From positions 1 to 64,000 of the forward strand of contig NZ_PGGV01000010.1 of the NCBI RefSeq assembly GCF_002798405.1: a stretch of 64,000 nucleotides of DNA, written 5' to 3'. The DNA is from Glycomyces xiaoerkulensis (lineage in GTDB: Bacteria > Actinomycetota > Actinomycetes > Mycobacteriales > Micromonosporaceae). This document shows, piece after piece, positions 1-8,148 of this stretch; the first letter of the stretch is position 1, and the number at the start of each line of letters is the position of its first letter. The notes below the pieces were generated by a model. The model did not search any database. It was not told where the DNA came from and was given only the letters and a program-made list of their open reading frames with translations. The translations under genes were made by a program, and so were the position numbers.

Positions 1-8
1 CTTGACGT

Positions 9-44
9 GATCGATAACATGAGTAAGGATTTGAGCGATAACAT
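9..44. promoter_or_regulatory. Tandem LacI-like half-operators upstream of the binding-protein gene
   Basis: Two direct copies of GAKCGATAACAT lie at 9-20 and 33-44, 24 bp apart, about 50 bp before the lipoprotein start. The GCGATAACA core resembles half-sites bound by LacI-family sugar repressors. No regulator gene is in the window, so the assignment is inferred from sequence form and position only. Confidence 0.4.
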
Positions 45-97
45 CCTCTGGGATGGATTGAACTCCTCAAATCTCACCAGCATGAAGGGCAATGATC

Positions 98-1090
98 ATG
101 CTCAGGAAAGCTATTGTCGGCCTGGGGGCCGGCGCGCTCTTGTTCGGCTCGGCCGCGTGCGGGGCCGACGACGGGGACGGCTCGGGCGGCGACTCGGGCG
201 AGGGCCTGGTCGTCGGGTTCGCTCAGGTGGGCGCCGAGTCGGCGTGGCGGACGGCCAACTCCGACTCGGTGCAGGCGGCCGCCGAGGCCGACGACCGGAT
301 CGACGAGCTGAAGTTCGTCGACGCCCAGCAGGAGCAGGAAAAGCAGATCGAGGCGATCCGCAACTTCATCACCCAGCAGGTCGATGTGATCGTCCTGGCC
401 CCGGTGGTGGAGACCGGCTGGACCGACGTGCTCGGCGAGGCCGAGACCGCCGGGATCCCGGTGGTCCTGGCCGACCGCGGCATCGAGGCGGCCGATGAGG
501 ACCTGTACGTCACCCGGCTGGGGTCGGACTTCGTCGAGGAGGGCCGCAAGGCCGGGTCCTGGACGGTCGAGACCTTCGGCGGCGGGGAGACCACCCGCAT
601 CCTGGAGCTGGAGGGCACGGTGGGGTCGGCCCCGGCCAACGACCGCAAGACCGGCTTCTACGAGGTCCTGGACGGCGAGGGGCTGGACTATGAGCTGGTC
701 GATTCGCAGTCGGGCGACTTCACCGCCGAGGGCGGCAAGTCGGTGATGGAGACCTTCATCTCCACCCACGGGCTGGAGGAGGTCGACCTGCTGTACGCCC
801 ACAACGACGAGATGGGGCTGGGCGCGATCCAGGCGATCGAGGAGGCCGGGTTCGAGCCGGGCACCGATGTGCAGATCATCATCGTCGACGGTTCCAAGGC
901 CGGGTTCGAGGCCGGCGTGGACGGCAAGGTCAACTACATCGTGGAGTGCAACCCGGTCTTCGGCGACCAGTTGATGGACGTGGTCGTCCAGGTCGATGCC
1001 GGTGAAGAGCTCGAGAAGTTCACCCCGGTCGAGGAGGGCGTGTTCGGTCCCGACGACTTCGAAGACGAACTCCCCAACCGGCAGTTCTAA
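98..1090 (+). CDS. Sugar ABC transporter substrate-binding lipoprotein, YtfQ-like
   Basis: Predicted extracellular solute-binding lipoprotein of the periplasmic-binding-protein type 1 fold (peripla_BP_4), closest in character to the galactofuranose binder YtfQ. It would deliver a furanose or similar sugar to an ABC permease. It has a short basic N-terminus, a hydrophobic segment and a lipobox ending GSAAC, followed by an acidic Gly/Asp/Ser linker. The mature start VGFAQVGAESAWRTANS, a GSAPANDRK segment, LLYAHNDEMGLGA and the terminal PNRQF fit the YtfQ group. ATG98 is preferred over ATG92 because AAGGG at 85-89 is then 8 nt away. No permease or ATPase gene follows, so the partners must lie upstream of the window or elsewhere. 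The exact sugar is inferred, not shown. Confidence 0.85.
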   Translation: MLRKAIVGLGAGALLFGSAACGADDGDGSGGDSGEGLVVGFAQVGAESAWRTANSDSVQAAAEADDRIDELKFVDAQQEQEKQIEAIRNFITQQVDVIVLAPVVETGWTDVLGEAETAGIPVVLADRGIEAADEDLYVTRLGSDFVEEGRKAGSWTVETFGGGETTRILELEGTVGSAPANDRKTGFYEVLDGEGLDYELVDSQSGDFTAEGGKSVMETFISTHGLEEVDLLYAHNDEMGLGAIQAIEEAGFEPGTDVQIIIVDGSKAGFEAGVDGKVNYIVECNPVFGDQLMDVVVQVDAGEELEKFTPVEEGVFGPDDFEDELPNRQF

Positions 1091-1255
1091 CCCCACGAGG
1101 ATGCGGAGACTCCGTCCGGACGGTTCTGAGAAACGGCAGTTTGCGGTCGGCCGACGAGAAGGGGTCGTCGACCGGCCGACGTCCGGACGGTTATGCGGCA
1201 GGGGAGTTCGTTCAGAGCGGCACCGCCGGGCCGAGGGGCGGAATGGAGGTCACCG

Positions 1256-2377
1256 ATGACGACTACGGCATGGCATGCGGTACTGGGGCGGCTCGACCTC
1301 TCCGAAGGGGGTCTCGGTGCGGTTCCACCGTGGTGGAAGTCCCTCTACCACCACAATGCGCCGATCTCGTGCCGATCCTGCGGCGGCGACCTGATCGCGG
1401 TCGAGAACCTGTCCAGCCGGTACCGCAAGCGGTACTTCAGGCACCGGCCGACGAGCGAGAGCCGGTGCCGCCTGCGCGAGTCCGATACCGAGGAGCGCTT
1501 CTTCGTCAAGCACGTGGTGGCGAGCAGGGTTCGCGAATGCCCCGGCTGGAGTGCCGAGGTAGAGGCGCAGGGCGGCGGCTGGTGCGCCGATGTCCTGGCG
1601 GTGCATCCGGACGGGACGCGATTCGCCTGGGAGGTGCGGTCGGCGGCGGACTCGGCCGCGGATCTCGAGCGACGCGCGACCGGGTACGCCGCCGACGGTG
1701 TCGAGGTGTGCTGGGCGACCCTCGGCCGCCCCGATTGGTCCGGCACCGTGCCGACGATCGCGATCCGGCCCGATGAATCCGTCGGGCCACTGGTCGTCGG
1801 CGGAGTACGGGCGCTCAGTATCCGATCGCCGGGCACGGTGGGCGACGCGGCCGCCGCGATCTCCGAGCTCGGGGCGCCGGGCGCCCCGCATTACCCCGAG
1901 AACGAGAGCGACCGGCCGGTGCCCTGGTGGACCTGGGGCGAGCTGATGCGCCGACGGGAGGTGCCGCCCCGGACCTCGCCTTCGAAACCGGCACCGATCC
2001 CGGTGATGGGAAGCCGGAGCGGCGGGGCCGTGTGGGCCGGCGCCGGAGAGCGCTCGCTCGGTTCGTTCGTCGCCGACGCCCTGGCCGGACGGCTCCAGCC
2101 GGTGGCGCTGACCGGCCCCTTCCGCGAGCGGGACCGGCCGACGTCCGACGTGGTCTGGGCGAGCCGCGCCGACCTCGGCCGGGCGATGAAGTACGTGGCG
2201 TGGACGTCGGGATGGCGCGTCCTCGACCAGCCCGGAGTGGCCTGCGACGACTGCGGAACGGGCGGCGTGCTACTGCTGCGGGGAGCGAGCGACCGCTTCC
2301 AGTGGCTCTGCGCCGACTGCGACCGGGAGCTGTACACGGCGGCGCGCGGCCGGGCGCACGCGCTCGAGCTCACCTGA
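1256..2377 (+). CDS. CoiA-like nuclease-fold protein with C-terminal zinc ribbon
   Basis: A 373-aa protein resembling the CoiA competence family, which carries a restriction-endonuclease-like core. Visible features are an N-terminal CRSCGG zinc-knuckle element, YFRHRPTSES followed by EERFFVK (the family's H...ES...K region), and WCADVLA...FAWEVRSA, which supplies the acidic nuclease-core positions. A CDDCG...CADCD ribbon is near the C-terminus. ATG1256 is chosen over the upstream in-frame ATG1193 because GGAGG at 1245-1249 lies 6 nt before it. The gene stands alone, and no other DNA-uptake genes are nearby. Role in DNA processing is inferred from the fold. It could equally be a defence or repair nuclease. 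Confidence 0.68.
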   Translation: MTTTAWHAVLGRLDLSEGGLGAVPPWWKSLYHHNAPISCRSCGGDLIAVENLSSRYRKRYFRHRPTSESRCRLRESDTEERFFVKHVVASRVRECPGWSAEVEAQGGGWCADVLAVHPDGTRFAWEVRSAADSAADLERRATGYAADGVEVCWATLGRPDWSGTVPTIAIRPDESVGPLVVGGVRALSIRSPGTVGDAAAAISELGAPGAPHYPENESDRPVPWWTWGELMRRREVPPRTSPSKPAPIPVMGSRSGGAVWAGAGERSLGSFVADALAGRLQPVALTGPFRERDRPTSDVVWASRADLGRAMKYVAWTSGWRVLDQPGVACDDCGTGGVLLLRGASDRFQWLCADCDRELYTAARGRAHALELT

Positions 2378-2398
2378 ACCCTCCGGAGCGGATGTCCG

Positions 2399-2426
2399 CG
2401 CCCCCACCGCCGAGGCCGTGGGGGCG
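2399..2426. terminator. Bidirectional terminator hairpin between convergent genes
   Basis: CGCCCCCAC at 2399-2407 pairs perfectly with GTGGGGGCG at 2418-2426 around a 10-nt loop. It lies between the convergent CoiA-like and DUF3830 genes. No T-tract follows, which is usual for high-GC actinomycete terminators. Confidence 0.6.
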
Positions 2427-2474
2427 GAGCGGCCATCCGGTCGATGACCGCTCACCGGCCTCACCCGAGGCGGC

Positions 2475-2975
2475 TCACGGCGTCCTGGCGAAGGACAGGG
2501 TCTCGCCTTCGACGCCGCGGAGCCAGAGATCCTGCGCGGCCGCGGCCATGTCCGGCAGCCCCTCGACGATGGTGGCGAACACGTTGCCGGGCACCCAGCC
2601 CGCGTCGCCGTTGATGAGCAGGTTGTTCCGGCCGTAGAAGATCGCCAGGTCGGTGGCGCCCTGCTCGCCGTGCGCCTCGCTGCCCTCGTCGTAGCCGTAC
2701 GCGGGATTGCCGATCTCCCACGGTTCGAATCCGAAGTACACCACGTCCCCCGGAATCGGAGTGACCGTCGGGTTCTCGCGGCCGGGCTTGGGATCGGCGA
2801 ACGGCGGCACCAGCGCGTAGACCTCGTTGCGGGCGTACTTGGCGTGGTAGGCCGCACCGCTCTGCGGCAGCGCGTCCCACACCGCCTCGCAGGTGCGCGG
2901 AGCCTCGGCCTCCAGCAGCACGGCGCGGCAGGAGACGCCCCGCTTGTCCAGCGTGATCGTGATGTGACGAGCCAT
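2475..2975 (-). CDS. DUF3830 family protein (cyclophilin-like fold)
   Basis: A 166-aa protein matching the DUF3830 family in length and in the segments CEAVWDALP, GDVVYFG and the N-N-containing IFYGRNNLL. The family is thought to have a cyclophilin-like fold and has no established reaction. It commonly occurs beside amidase, racemase-like and dehydrogenase genes in catabolic loci, as here. It starts 11 bp after the aminotransferase stop, so the two are almost certainly co-transcribed from the operator-containing promoter near 4.3 kb. An enzymatic or ligand-binding role in the same pathway is inferred. Confidence 0.75.
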   Translation of the reverse strand: MARHITITLDKRGVSCRAVLLEAEAPRTCEAVWDALPQSGAAYHAKYARNEVYALVPPFADPKPGRENPTVTPIPGDVVYFGFEPWEIGNPAYGYDEGSEAHGEQGATDLAIFYGRNNLLINGDAGWVPGNVFATIVEGLPDMAAAAQDLWLRGVEGETLSFARTP

Positions 2976-2986
2976 GGCCGATCCCC

Positions 2987-4240
2987 CTACTCCACGACCG
3001 AGGCCACGACGTCGGACCAGATGCCGAGCGCCTCGTCGACCTGCGCGGCGTCGACGACCAGCGGCGGGATCATCCGGACCACGTTCATGTGCGCGCCGCA
3101 GGTGAGCAGCAGCAGACCGCGCGCTGCGGCCTCCTTCTGCGCGGCCTGCGCGGTCGCGGTGTCGGGCTTGCCGTCCGGCCCGGTGAACTCCGACCCGACC
3201 AGCAGGCCGAGACCGCGGACGTCGCCGATCACCGGCGTCTTCTCGCCGACCTCCCGCGCCCCCTCGAGCAGTTGGAGACCGCGGGCGGCCGCGTTGTCGA
3301 CCAGCCCCTCGTCCTGGATGACGTCCAGGGTGGCCGCCGCCGCGGCGCAGGCCACCGCGTTGCCGCCGTAGGTGCCGCCCTGCGAACCCGGCCAGGCCCG
3401 GGACATCAGTTCCTCGGACGCGGCCATACCGGAGAGCGGGAAACCGCTGGCCAGGCCCTTGGCGATCAGCATGATGTCCGGGCGGACCCCGAAGTGGTCG
3501 TGGCCCCAGAACCTGCCGGTGCGACCGAAACCGGTCTGGATCTCGTCGAGCACCAGCAGGATGCCGTGCTCGTCGGCGCGCTCGCGCAGTCCGGTGAGGA
3601 ACTCGGTGTTGGCCGGGACGTAGCCGCCCTCGCCCAGCACCGGCTCGATGAAGAACGCGGCGGTCTCGGCGGGCGACGTGGCGGTGGCGAACAGGTAGTC
3701 CAACTCCTGCAGCGCGAACTCGGTGGCGGTCCGCTCGTCCCAGCCGTAGCGGTAGGCGTAGGGGAACGGCGCCATGTGGACGCCCGACATCAGCGGCGAG
3801 AAGCCGGCACTGAAGCGGGTGCCGGAGGTGGTCAGCGCGGCCGAGGCCACGGTCCGGCCGTGGAAGCCGCCCTGGAAGACCACGATGTTGGGGCGGCCGG
3901 TGGCCTGCCTGCTCAACCGCAGCGCGGCCTCGACGGCCTCGCTGCCGGAGTTGGAGAAGAACAGCGAATCCAGCCCGGACGGAAGCACGTCGCCCAAGCG
4001 GCGCGTCAATTCCAGCAGCGGCCGATGCATCACGGTGGTGTACTGGCCGTGGATCAGCTTGCCGACCTGGTCCTGGGCCGCCTGCACCACCCGCGGGTGG
4101 CAGTGGCCGGTGCTCGTCACGCCGATCCCCGCGGTGAAGTCCAGGTAGCGGCGCCCCTCGGAGTCGTAGAGGTGGACGCCCTCGCCGTGGTCGGCGACGA
4201 CCGGGGTTGCCTGTTTGAGCAGTGGGGAGAGCTGGGCCAT
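2987..4240 (-). CDS. Class III PLP aminotransferase (GabT/ArgD-like)
   Basis: A 417-aa fold-type I omega-aminotransferase moving an amino group from a 4-aminobutyrate- or ornithine-like substrate to a keto acid acceptor. It shows the PLP pocket SNSGSEAVEAALRLSR, the motif LVLDEIQTGFGRTGRFW, the Schiff-base lysine in LIAKGLASGFPLS (about residue 260) and GGTYGGNAVACAAA. AGGAG lies 10 nt before ATG4240. It is divergent from the aldehyde dehydrogenase gene across a shared operator, so the product semialdehyde is probably that enzyme's substrate, the usual GABA-type logic. The specific amine is not determinable from sequence. This is the first gene of a two-gene unit with the DUF3830 gene. Confidence 0.88.
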   Translation of the reverse strand: MAQLSPLLKQATPVVADHGEGVHLYDSEGRRYLDFTAGIGVTSTGHCHPRVVQAAQDQVGKLIHGQYTTVMHRPLLELTRRLGDVLPSGLDSLFFSNSGSEAVEAALRLSRQATGRPNIVVFQGGFHGRTVASAALTTSGTRFSAGFSPLMSGVHMAPFPYAYRYGWDERTATEFALQELDYLFATATSPAETAAFFIEPVLGEGGYVPANTEFLTGLRERADEHGILLVLDEIQTGFGRTGRFWGHDHFGVRPDIMLIAKGLASGFPLSGMAASEELMSRAWPGSQGGTYGGNAVACAAAAATLDVIQDEGLVDNAAARGLQLLEGAREVGEKTPVIGDVRGLGLLVGSEFTGPDGKPDTATAQAAQKEAAARGLLLLTCGAHMNVVRMIPPLVVDAAQVDEALGIWSDVVASVVE

Positions 4241-4306
4241 GGCGCTGTGCTCCTAACTGATGCTGCGGATTCGGGTGCGGACAAGCCGGGTAGGCTTGGG
4301 TTGTAA

Positions 4307-4318
4307 ATTGTTGACAAT
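4307..4318. promoter_or_regulatory. GntR/FCD operator copy 1 (ATTGTTGACAAT)
   Basis: A near-palindrome lying in the divergent promoter between the aminotransferase and the aldehyde dehydrogenase. The symmetry extends further (GTAAATTGT TG ACAATATTAC). The core TGTNNACA recurs at 7282-7293, 8110-8121 and 8142-8149. It matches the TTGTNNACAA form typical of FadR/FCD-subfamily GntR regulators, and one such regulator is encoded at 5848-6525. Confidence 0.75.
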
Positions 4319-4380
4319 ATTACACATCGGGCCCGCGTGGCAACCGTGGCACGCTGTAAGCGACGAAGGAGTGAGATCCG

Positions 4381-5838
4381 ATGCCAACCGAAGCAGGCGT
4401 CATCGACGGCGTCCCCAAGGACCTGCTCATCGGCGGCGAATGGGCCGCGGCCGACGGAGGCAAGACCTTCGCGGTGCGCGACCCCGCCACCGGCGACGAG
4501 CTCTGCCGCGTCGCCGACGCCGCCCCCGACGACGGCTTCGCGGCCCTGGACGCCGCGGCCGCCGCCCAGGACTCCTGGGCGAATCACCCCCCGCGCGAAC
4601 GCGGTGAGATCCTGCGCCGCGCCTACCAGGAGCTCACCGACCGGGCCGACGAACTCGCACTCCTGATGACCCTGGAGATGGGCAAGCCGCTGGCCGAATC
4701 GCGGGGCGAGATCGCCTACGCCGCGGAGTTCTTCCGCTGGTTCGCCGAGGAAGCGGTCCGCATCGACGGCGGCTACGCCACCGCCCCCAACGGCTCCGGC
4801 CGGTTCCTGGTGGCCAAGCAGCCGGTCGGGCCCTCGCTGCTGATCACGCCGTGGAACTTCCCGATGGCCATGGGCACCCGCAAGATCGGCCCGGCGATCG
4901 CGGCCGGCTGCACCTCGGTGATCAAGCCCGCCTCGCAGACCCCGCTGTGCATGCTGGCGCTGGCCCGGATCCTGGCCGACGCCGGGCTGCCCGACGGCGT
5001 CCTCAACGTGCTCACCACCACCGACTCGGGCGGGGTCATGGAGCCGCTGATCCGGGACGGCCGGGCGCGCAAGCTGTCCTTCACCGGCTCCACCGCGGTC
5101 GGCCGCAGGCTGCTGGAGCAGTGCGCCGAGAAGGTCCTGCGCACTTCGATGGAGCTGGGGGGCAACGCCCCGTTCCTCGTCTTCGAAGACGCCGACCTGG
5201 ACGCGGCGCTCGACGGCGCGATGCAGGCCAAGATGCGCAACATCGGCGAGGCCTGCACCGCCGCCAACCGGTTCTACGTGCAGCGCGGTGTGGCCGAGGA
5301 GTTCGGCCGCCGGATGGCCGAGCGGATGGCCGCGCAGCCGATCGGGCGCGGCACCGAGGACGGCGTCGTGGTCGGTCCGCTGATCGACGAGGCGGCGGTG
5401 ACGAAGGTGACCGGTCTGGTCGGCGACGCGACCGAGCGCGGCGCCCGAGTGCTCACCGGCGGTGCCGCCGTGGAGGGCCCGGGCCACTTCTACCGGCCGA
5501 CGGTGCTGGCCGACGTGCCGACCGACGCCCGGATGGCCGATGAGGAGATCTTCGGGCCGGTGGCCCCGATCTCGGTGTTCGACACCGAGGACGAGGCGGT
5601 CCGCATCGCCAACGACACCGAGTACGGCCTGGTCAGCTACCTCTACACCGGCGACCTCAAGCGGGCGCTGCGGGTCTGCGAGAACCTGGAGGCCGGGATG
5701 ATCGGGCTGAACCAGGGCATCGTGTCCAACCCGGCGGCGCCCTTCGGCGGGGTGAAGCAGTCGGGCCTCGGCCGCGAAGGCGGCACGGTGGGCATCGAGG
5801 AGTTCCTCGAGACCAAGTACATCGCGGTGGCCACGTGA
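4381..5838 (+). CDS. NAD(P)-dependent succinate-semialdehyde-type dehydrogenase
   Basis: A 485-aa aldehyde dehydrogenase oxidising a semialdehyde to the acid. It contains the nucleotide-binding segment ITPWNFPMAMGTRKIGPAIAAG, FTGSTAVGRRL, the general-base glutamate in MELGGNAPFLVF and the catalytic cysteine in GEACTAANRFYV. The EACTAANR and FGGVKQSGLGREGG signatures place it in the GabD/SSADH branch. GAAGGAG at 4365-4371 is 9 nt before the ATG. It is transcribed away from the aminotransferase from an operator-bearing region and converges on the GntR gene 9 bp downstream. Succinate semialdehyde is the most likely substrate, but a related omega-semialdehyde is possible. Confidence 0.88.
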   Translation: MPTEAGVIDGVPKDLLIGGEWAAADGGKTFAVRDPATGDELCRVADAAPDDGFAALDAAAAAQDSWANHPPRERGEILRRAYQELTDRADELALLMTLEMGKPLAESRGEIAYAAEFFRWFAEEAVRIDGGYATAPNGSGRFLVAKQPVGPSLLITPWNFPMAMGTRKIGPAIAAGCTSVIKPASQTPLCMLALARILADAGLPDGVLNVLTTTDSGGVMEPLIRDGRARKLSFTGSTAVGRRLLEQCAEKVLRTSMELGGNAPFLVFEDADLDAALDGAMQAKMRNIGEACTAANRFYVQRGVAEEFGRRMAERMAAQPIGRGTEDGVVVGPLIDEAAVTKVTGLVGDATERGARVLTGGAAVEGPGHFYRPTVLADVPTDARMADEEIFGPVAPISVFDTEDEAVRIANDTEYGLVSYLYTGDLKRALRVCENLEAGMIGLNQGIVSNPAAPFGGVKQSGLGREGGTVGIEEFLETKYIAVAT

Positions 5839-5847
5839 GGACCGGCG

Positions 5848-6525
5848 TCAGTCGCGGAGGGACGTCCCCGGGGCCAGGCGCCGGACGGCGTCCTCCATGT
5901 GGTCCTCCAGCAGGTCCAGGACCGCCTGCGTGTCGCCGTCCCGGATGGCCCTGGTGATCCGGCTGTGCTCGGCGACCCGCTCGTCCACCCGCTGGTAGGT
6001 GGTCTGGAGCAGCGAGAGGCACATCCTGGTCTCGGTGAGCAGGATCCGCGCCATCCGGGCCAGCCGCTTGTTGCCCGATGCGCCGATGAGGACCTCGTGG
6101 AAACGCAGGTCCGCATCGGACAGCGCGGTCGGGTTGCTGTCCTCGGCGGCCGCGACCATCGCCCACACCGTCTCGTCGAGCAGGGTGGCCGTCCGGTCGC
6201 GGTCGCCGTTCATCACCTCCAGCACTGCGGCGCGCTCGATCGCCCAGCGCGCGGTGTAGATGTCGCGCACGTCGCCGGGTTCGAGGTCGATCACGAACAG
6301 GCCACGGTACCGTTCGCTGCGCAGCAGTCCCTCCGACACCAGCCGCTGCATCGCCTCGCGCAGCGGGCCTCTGGAGACGTTGAAGCGGCGGGCCAGCTCG
6401 GCCTCGCCGAGCTGGGTCCCCGGCGGCAGCGAGCCGTTCATGATCACTTCGCGGAGGCGATGGGCGATGATGCCCGCCGTCGATTCCCGGTCGACCGGTT
6501 CGATACCGGCAAAGGGCATGGTCAT
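5848..6525 (-). CDS. GntR-family transcriptional regulator, FCD (FadR) subfamily
   Basis: A 225-aa regulator with an N-terminal winged helix (REVIMNGSLPPGTQLGEAELARRFNVSRGPLREAMQRL) and an all-helical FCD ligand domain containing DLRFHEVLIGASGNKRL. This domain binds carboxylate ligands, often with a metal. The start overlaps the stop of the upstream racemase-like gene by 4 bp (ATGA, 6522-6525), so it is co-expressed with that gene. Operator copies in all three promoters of the surrounding cluster, including the one driving its own operon, suggest a local repressor that also regulates itself. The inducer would be a pathway intermediate. It lies at the C-terminal end of a long open frame whose upstream part overlaps the racemase-like genes in another frame and is not coding. 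Confidence 0.9.
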   Translation of the reverse strand: MTMPFAGIEPVDRESTAGIIAHRLREVIMNGSLPPGTQLGEAELARRFNVSRGPLREAMQRLVSEGLLRSERYRGLFVIDLEPGDVRDIYTARWAIERAAVLEVMNGDRDRTATLLDETVWAMVAAAEDSNPTALSDADLRFHEVLIGASGNKRLARMARILLTETRMCLSLLQTTYQRVDERVAEHSRITRAIRDGDTQAVLDLLEDHMEDAVRRLAPGTSLRD

Positions 6526-7265
6526 TCGCCTCCCACGGGCGCCTCGCACGGCGGGATGCGGAACAGCGCACCGAGTGAATCGGAGGTCAGCGACGATCCC
6601 GCCAGGCGCAGGCCCTCCCAGACGGTGACCTGGTTGGCCGTGAGCACCGGCTTGCCGAGGCGCTCCTCCAGGGTCTCCACCAGCGCGAGGGTGCGCATCG
6701 CGGTGTCGGGGATCAGCAGCGCGTCGGCGCCGGGCCGGTCGTACCCGCTCGCCAGCTCGGTGACCGCCTCCGGCGTCAACCGGCCGACCGCGGCGGCGGT
6801 GTCGATGTCGTGGCTGGACATCTCGGCGACCTCGATGCCTCCGGCGGCCAGGAAGTCCGCGAACAGCGCGGCGACGTCGCCGGGGTAGCTGGCGGCCACG
6901 GCCACCCTGCCCACCCGCAGCGCCTGCGCGGCGTGCACGAACGCGAACGAGGTGCTGGAGGCGGGGATCCCGTCCGCCTCCTTGGACAGTCGCGCCGCCT
7001 GTTCGCCGGCGCCCTGCCAGCCGTAGACGAAGCTGCCGCTGGTGCATGCCCACACCACGGCGTCCGGTCGGTGCCCGGCCAGGTGGCGCGCGCCTTCGGC
7101 CAGGCGGTGCGGGGCTCCGAGGTCGAGCAGTTCGGGGACGGCGTGCAGGTCGGTACCGTAGATGTGGGCGACCGGCAGCCGCAGGTCGGGGCCGAGCAGC
7201 TTCTCCGCGAGCGGATAGTCGTCTTCGGCGGCGTGATCGGGGTAGATCATGCCGATGGTCGTCAT
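6522..7265 (-). CDS. Asp/Glu racemase-fold protein, maleate isomerase/AMDase-like, one Cys only
   Basis: A 247-aa member of the Asp/Glu racemase / maleate isomerase / arylmalonate decarboxylase superfamily. The first catalytic cysteine is in VWACTSGSFVYGW. At the position of the second, the paralogue at 7308-8057 reads IFVSCTN, but this protein reads LLIPDTA, so that Cys is replaced by Asp. The following segment GKPVLTANQVTVWEGL is conserved. ATG7265 is chosen because GGAGG at 7271-7275 is 5 nt upstream, whereas the longer frame to 7292 would run into the operator. It is translationally coupled to the GntR gene. The loss of the second Cys argues against a classic two-base racemase. The reaction is unknown. 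Confidence 0.78.
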   Translation of the reverse strand: MTTIGMIYPDHAAEDDYPLAEKLLGPDLRLPVAHIYGTDLHAVPELLDLGAPHRLAEGARHLAGHRPDAVVWACTSGSFVYGWQGAGEQAARLSKEADGIPASSTSFAFVHAAQALRVGRVAVAASYPGDVAALFADFLAAGGIEVAEMSSHDIDTAAAVGRLTPEAVTELASGYDRPGADALLIPDTAMRTLALVETLEERLGKPVLTANQVTVWEGLRLAGSSLTSDSLGALFRIPPCEAPVGGE

Positions 7266-7281
7266 AGCATCCTCCACTTGG

Positions 7282-7293
7282 ATTGTCGACAAT
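7282..7293. promoter_or_regulatory. GntR/FCD operator copy 2 (ATTGTCGACAAT)
   Basis: A perfect 12-bp palindrome just upstream of the racemase-like/GntR operon start. It is followed by ATTACA as in copy 1, so the regulator probably controls its own transcription. Confidence 0.75.
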
Positions 7294-7307
7294 ATTACAA
7301 GACTTCT

Positions 7308-8057
7308 TCACGTAACCTCGCGCAGCCACTCCCCGGGTCCGACCTTCGGGAGGTTCATCCGCTTCAGGCTGGCCCACATGGTGAGCTGGTTGGCCGTGAG
7401 CACCGGCTTGCCGAGCCCGGCTTCGAGCGGTTCGATCAGGTCGTAGGTGGGCAGGTTGGTGCACGAGACGAAGATCGCCTCGGCGTCGGGGTGGTTGGCC
7501 GCGATGATCCGCTCGGCGATGGTGCGGTAGTTGACCTTCCAGATGCCGCCGCCGAGACCGAGATGATCGCTGGAGAGCGTCTCCACGCCCAGTTCGGCGA
7601 GGAAGTCGTGCAGCCTGGCGGTCAGATCGGCGTCGTAGGGCGTCAGCACCGAGATCCGATGCACGTCGAGCTGCTCCAGCACCTCGGCCAGCGCGCCCGA
7701 GGTGGTCACCGCGTCCGGGGCGCCGGCGTCGCAGATCGCCTTGACCAGCGAGCGCTCGTAGTCGATCCCGTTGACGAAGCTGCCCGACGAGCACAGGTAG
7801 GCGACCACCTCGGGCTCCACCTGCAGCACGTCGCGCGTGGCCGCGGCGATGTGTCTGCTGTCGCTGACCAGCCGGGCCATGGCCGTGCTGACCGGCAGCG
7901 GCTCGTACGGGGTGCGCGCCAGGTGCAGCGAGACCTCCATCGGCACCCAGCGCCACAGTTCCCGTTCCAGGGCGAGGTCGAAGGGGGCGATCACGCCGAT
8001 GCCCCGTTGGGCGAGTGGGCCGTCGACCTCGAGAAAGTCGAGTTTGGTCAAATCCAA
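7308..8057 (-). CDS. Asp/Glu racemase-fold protein, maleate isomerase-like, two Cys
   Basis: A 249-aa superfamily member with both candidate catalytic cysteines, in YLCSSGSFVNG and FVSCTNLPTYDLI, followed by GKPVLTANQLTMW. Two-Cys members catalyse cis-trans isomerisation of maleate or racemisation of acidic amino acids. The start is taken as TTG8057, because the GGAGG complementary to 8065-8069 is 7 nt away. The longer frame begins at 8120, inside the operator. It is paralogous to the next gene downstream, from which it is separated by 42 bp and an operator copy. The substrate is likely a C4-C5 dicarboxylate or its amide, given the amidase and dehydrogenase in the same cluster. That is an inference. 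Confidence 0.78.
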   Translation of the reverse strand: MDLTKLDFLEVDGPLAQRGIGVIAPFDLALERELWRWVPMEVSLHLARTPYEPLPVSTAMARLVSDSRHIAAATRDVLQVEPEVVAYLCSSGSFVNGIDYERSLVKAICDAGAPDAVTTSGALAEVLEQLDVHRISVLTPYDADLTARLHDFLAELGVETLSSDHLGLGGGIWKVNYRTIAERIIAANHPDAEAIFVSCTNLPTYDLIEPLEAGLGKPVLTANQLTMWASLKRMNLPKVGPGEWLREVT

Positions 8058-8109
8058 GGCGCAGCCTCCGGTGAATTCGACGGAAGTGACCTCCGGGGTG
8101 AGACCTCGG

Positions 8110-8121
8110 ATTGTTGACAAT
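8110..8121. promoter_or_regulatory. GntR/FCD operator copy 3 (ATTGTTGACAAT) with a partial copy at 8141-8150
   Basis: This operator lies in the divergent promoter between the two-Cys racemase-like gene and the hydroxyacid dehydrogenase. A second TGTCAACA core inside ATGTCAACAT (8141-8150) overlaps the dehydrogenase start codon region. The arrangement would let one regulator control both directions. Confidence 0.72.
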
Positions 8122-8148
8122 CATACGACTACCTTCTAGGATGTCAAC

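Noticed and set aside
1112-1190. Terminator at the CCGTCCGGACGG palindrome after the lipoprotein gene
   Set aside because: The 12-bp palindrome has no loop and no T-tract. A similar GTCCGGACGG recurs at 1181, so it is more likely a binding site or chance in high-GC sequence.
5848-8124. A single 758-aa minus-strand protein covering the GntR and racemase region
   Set aside because: Only the last 225 residues are a recognisable protein. The rest is out-of-frame sequence of two racemase-fold genes that have their own ribosome sites and motifs.
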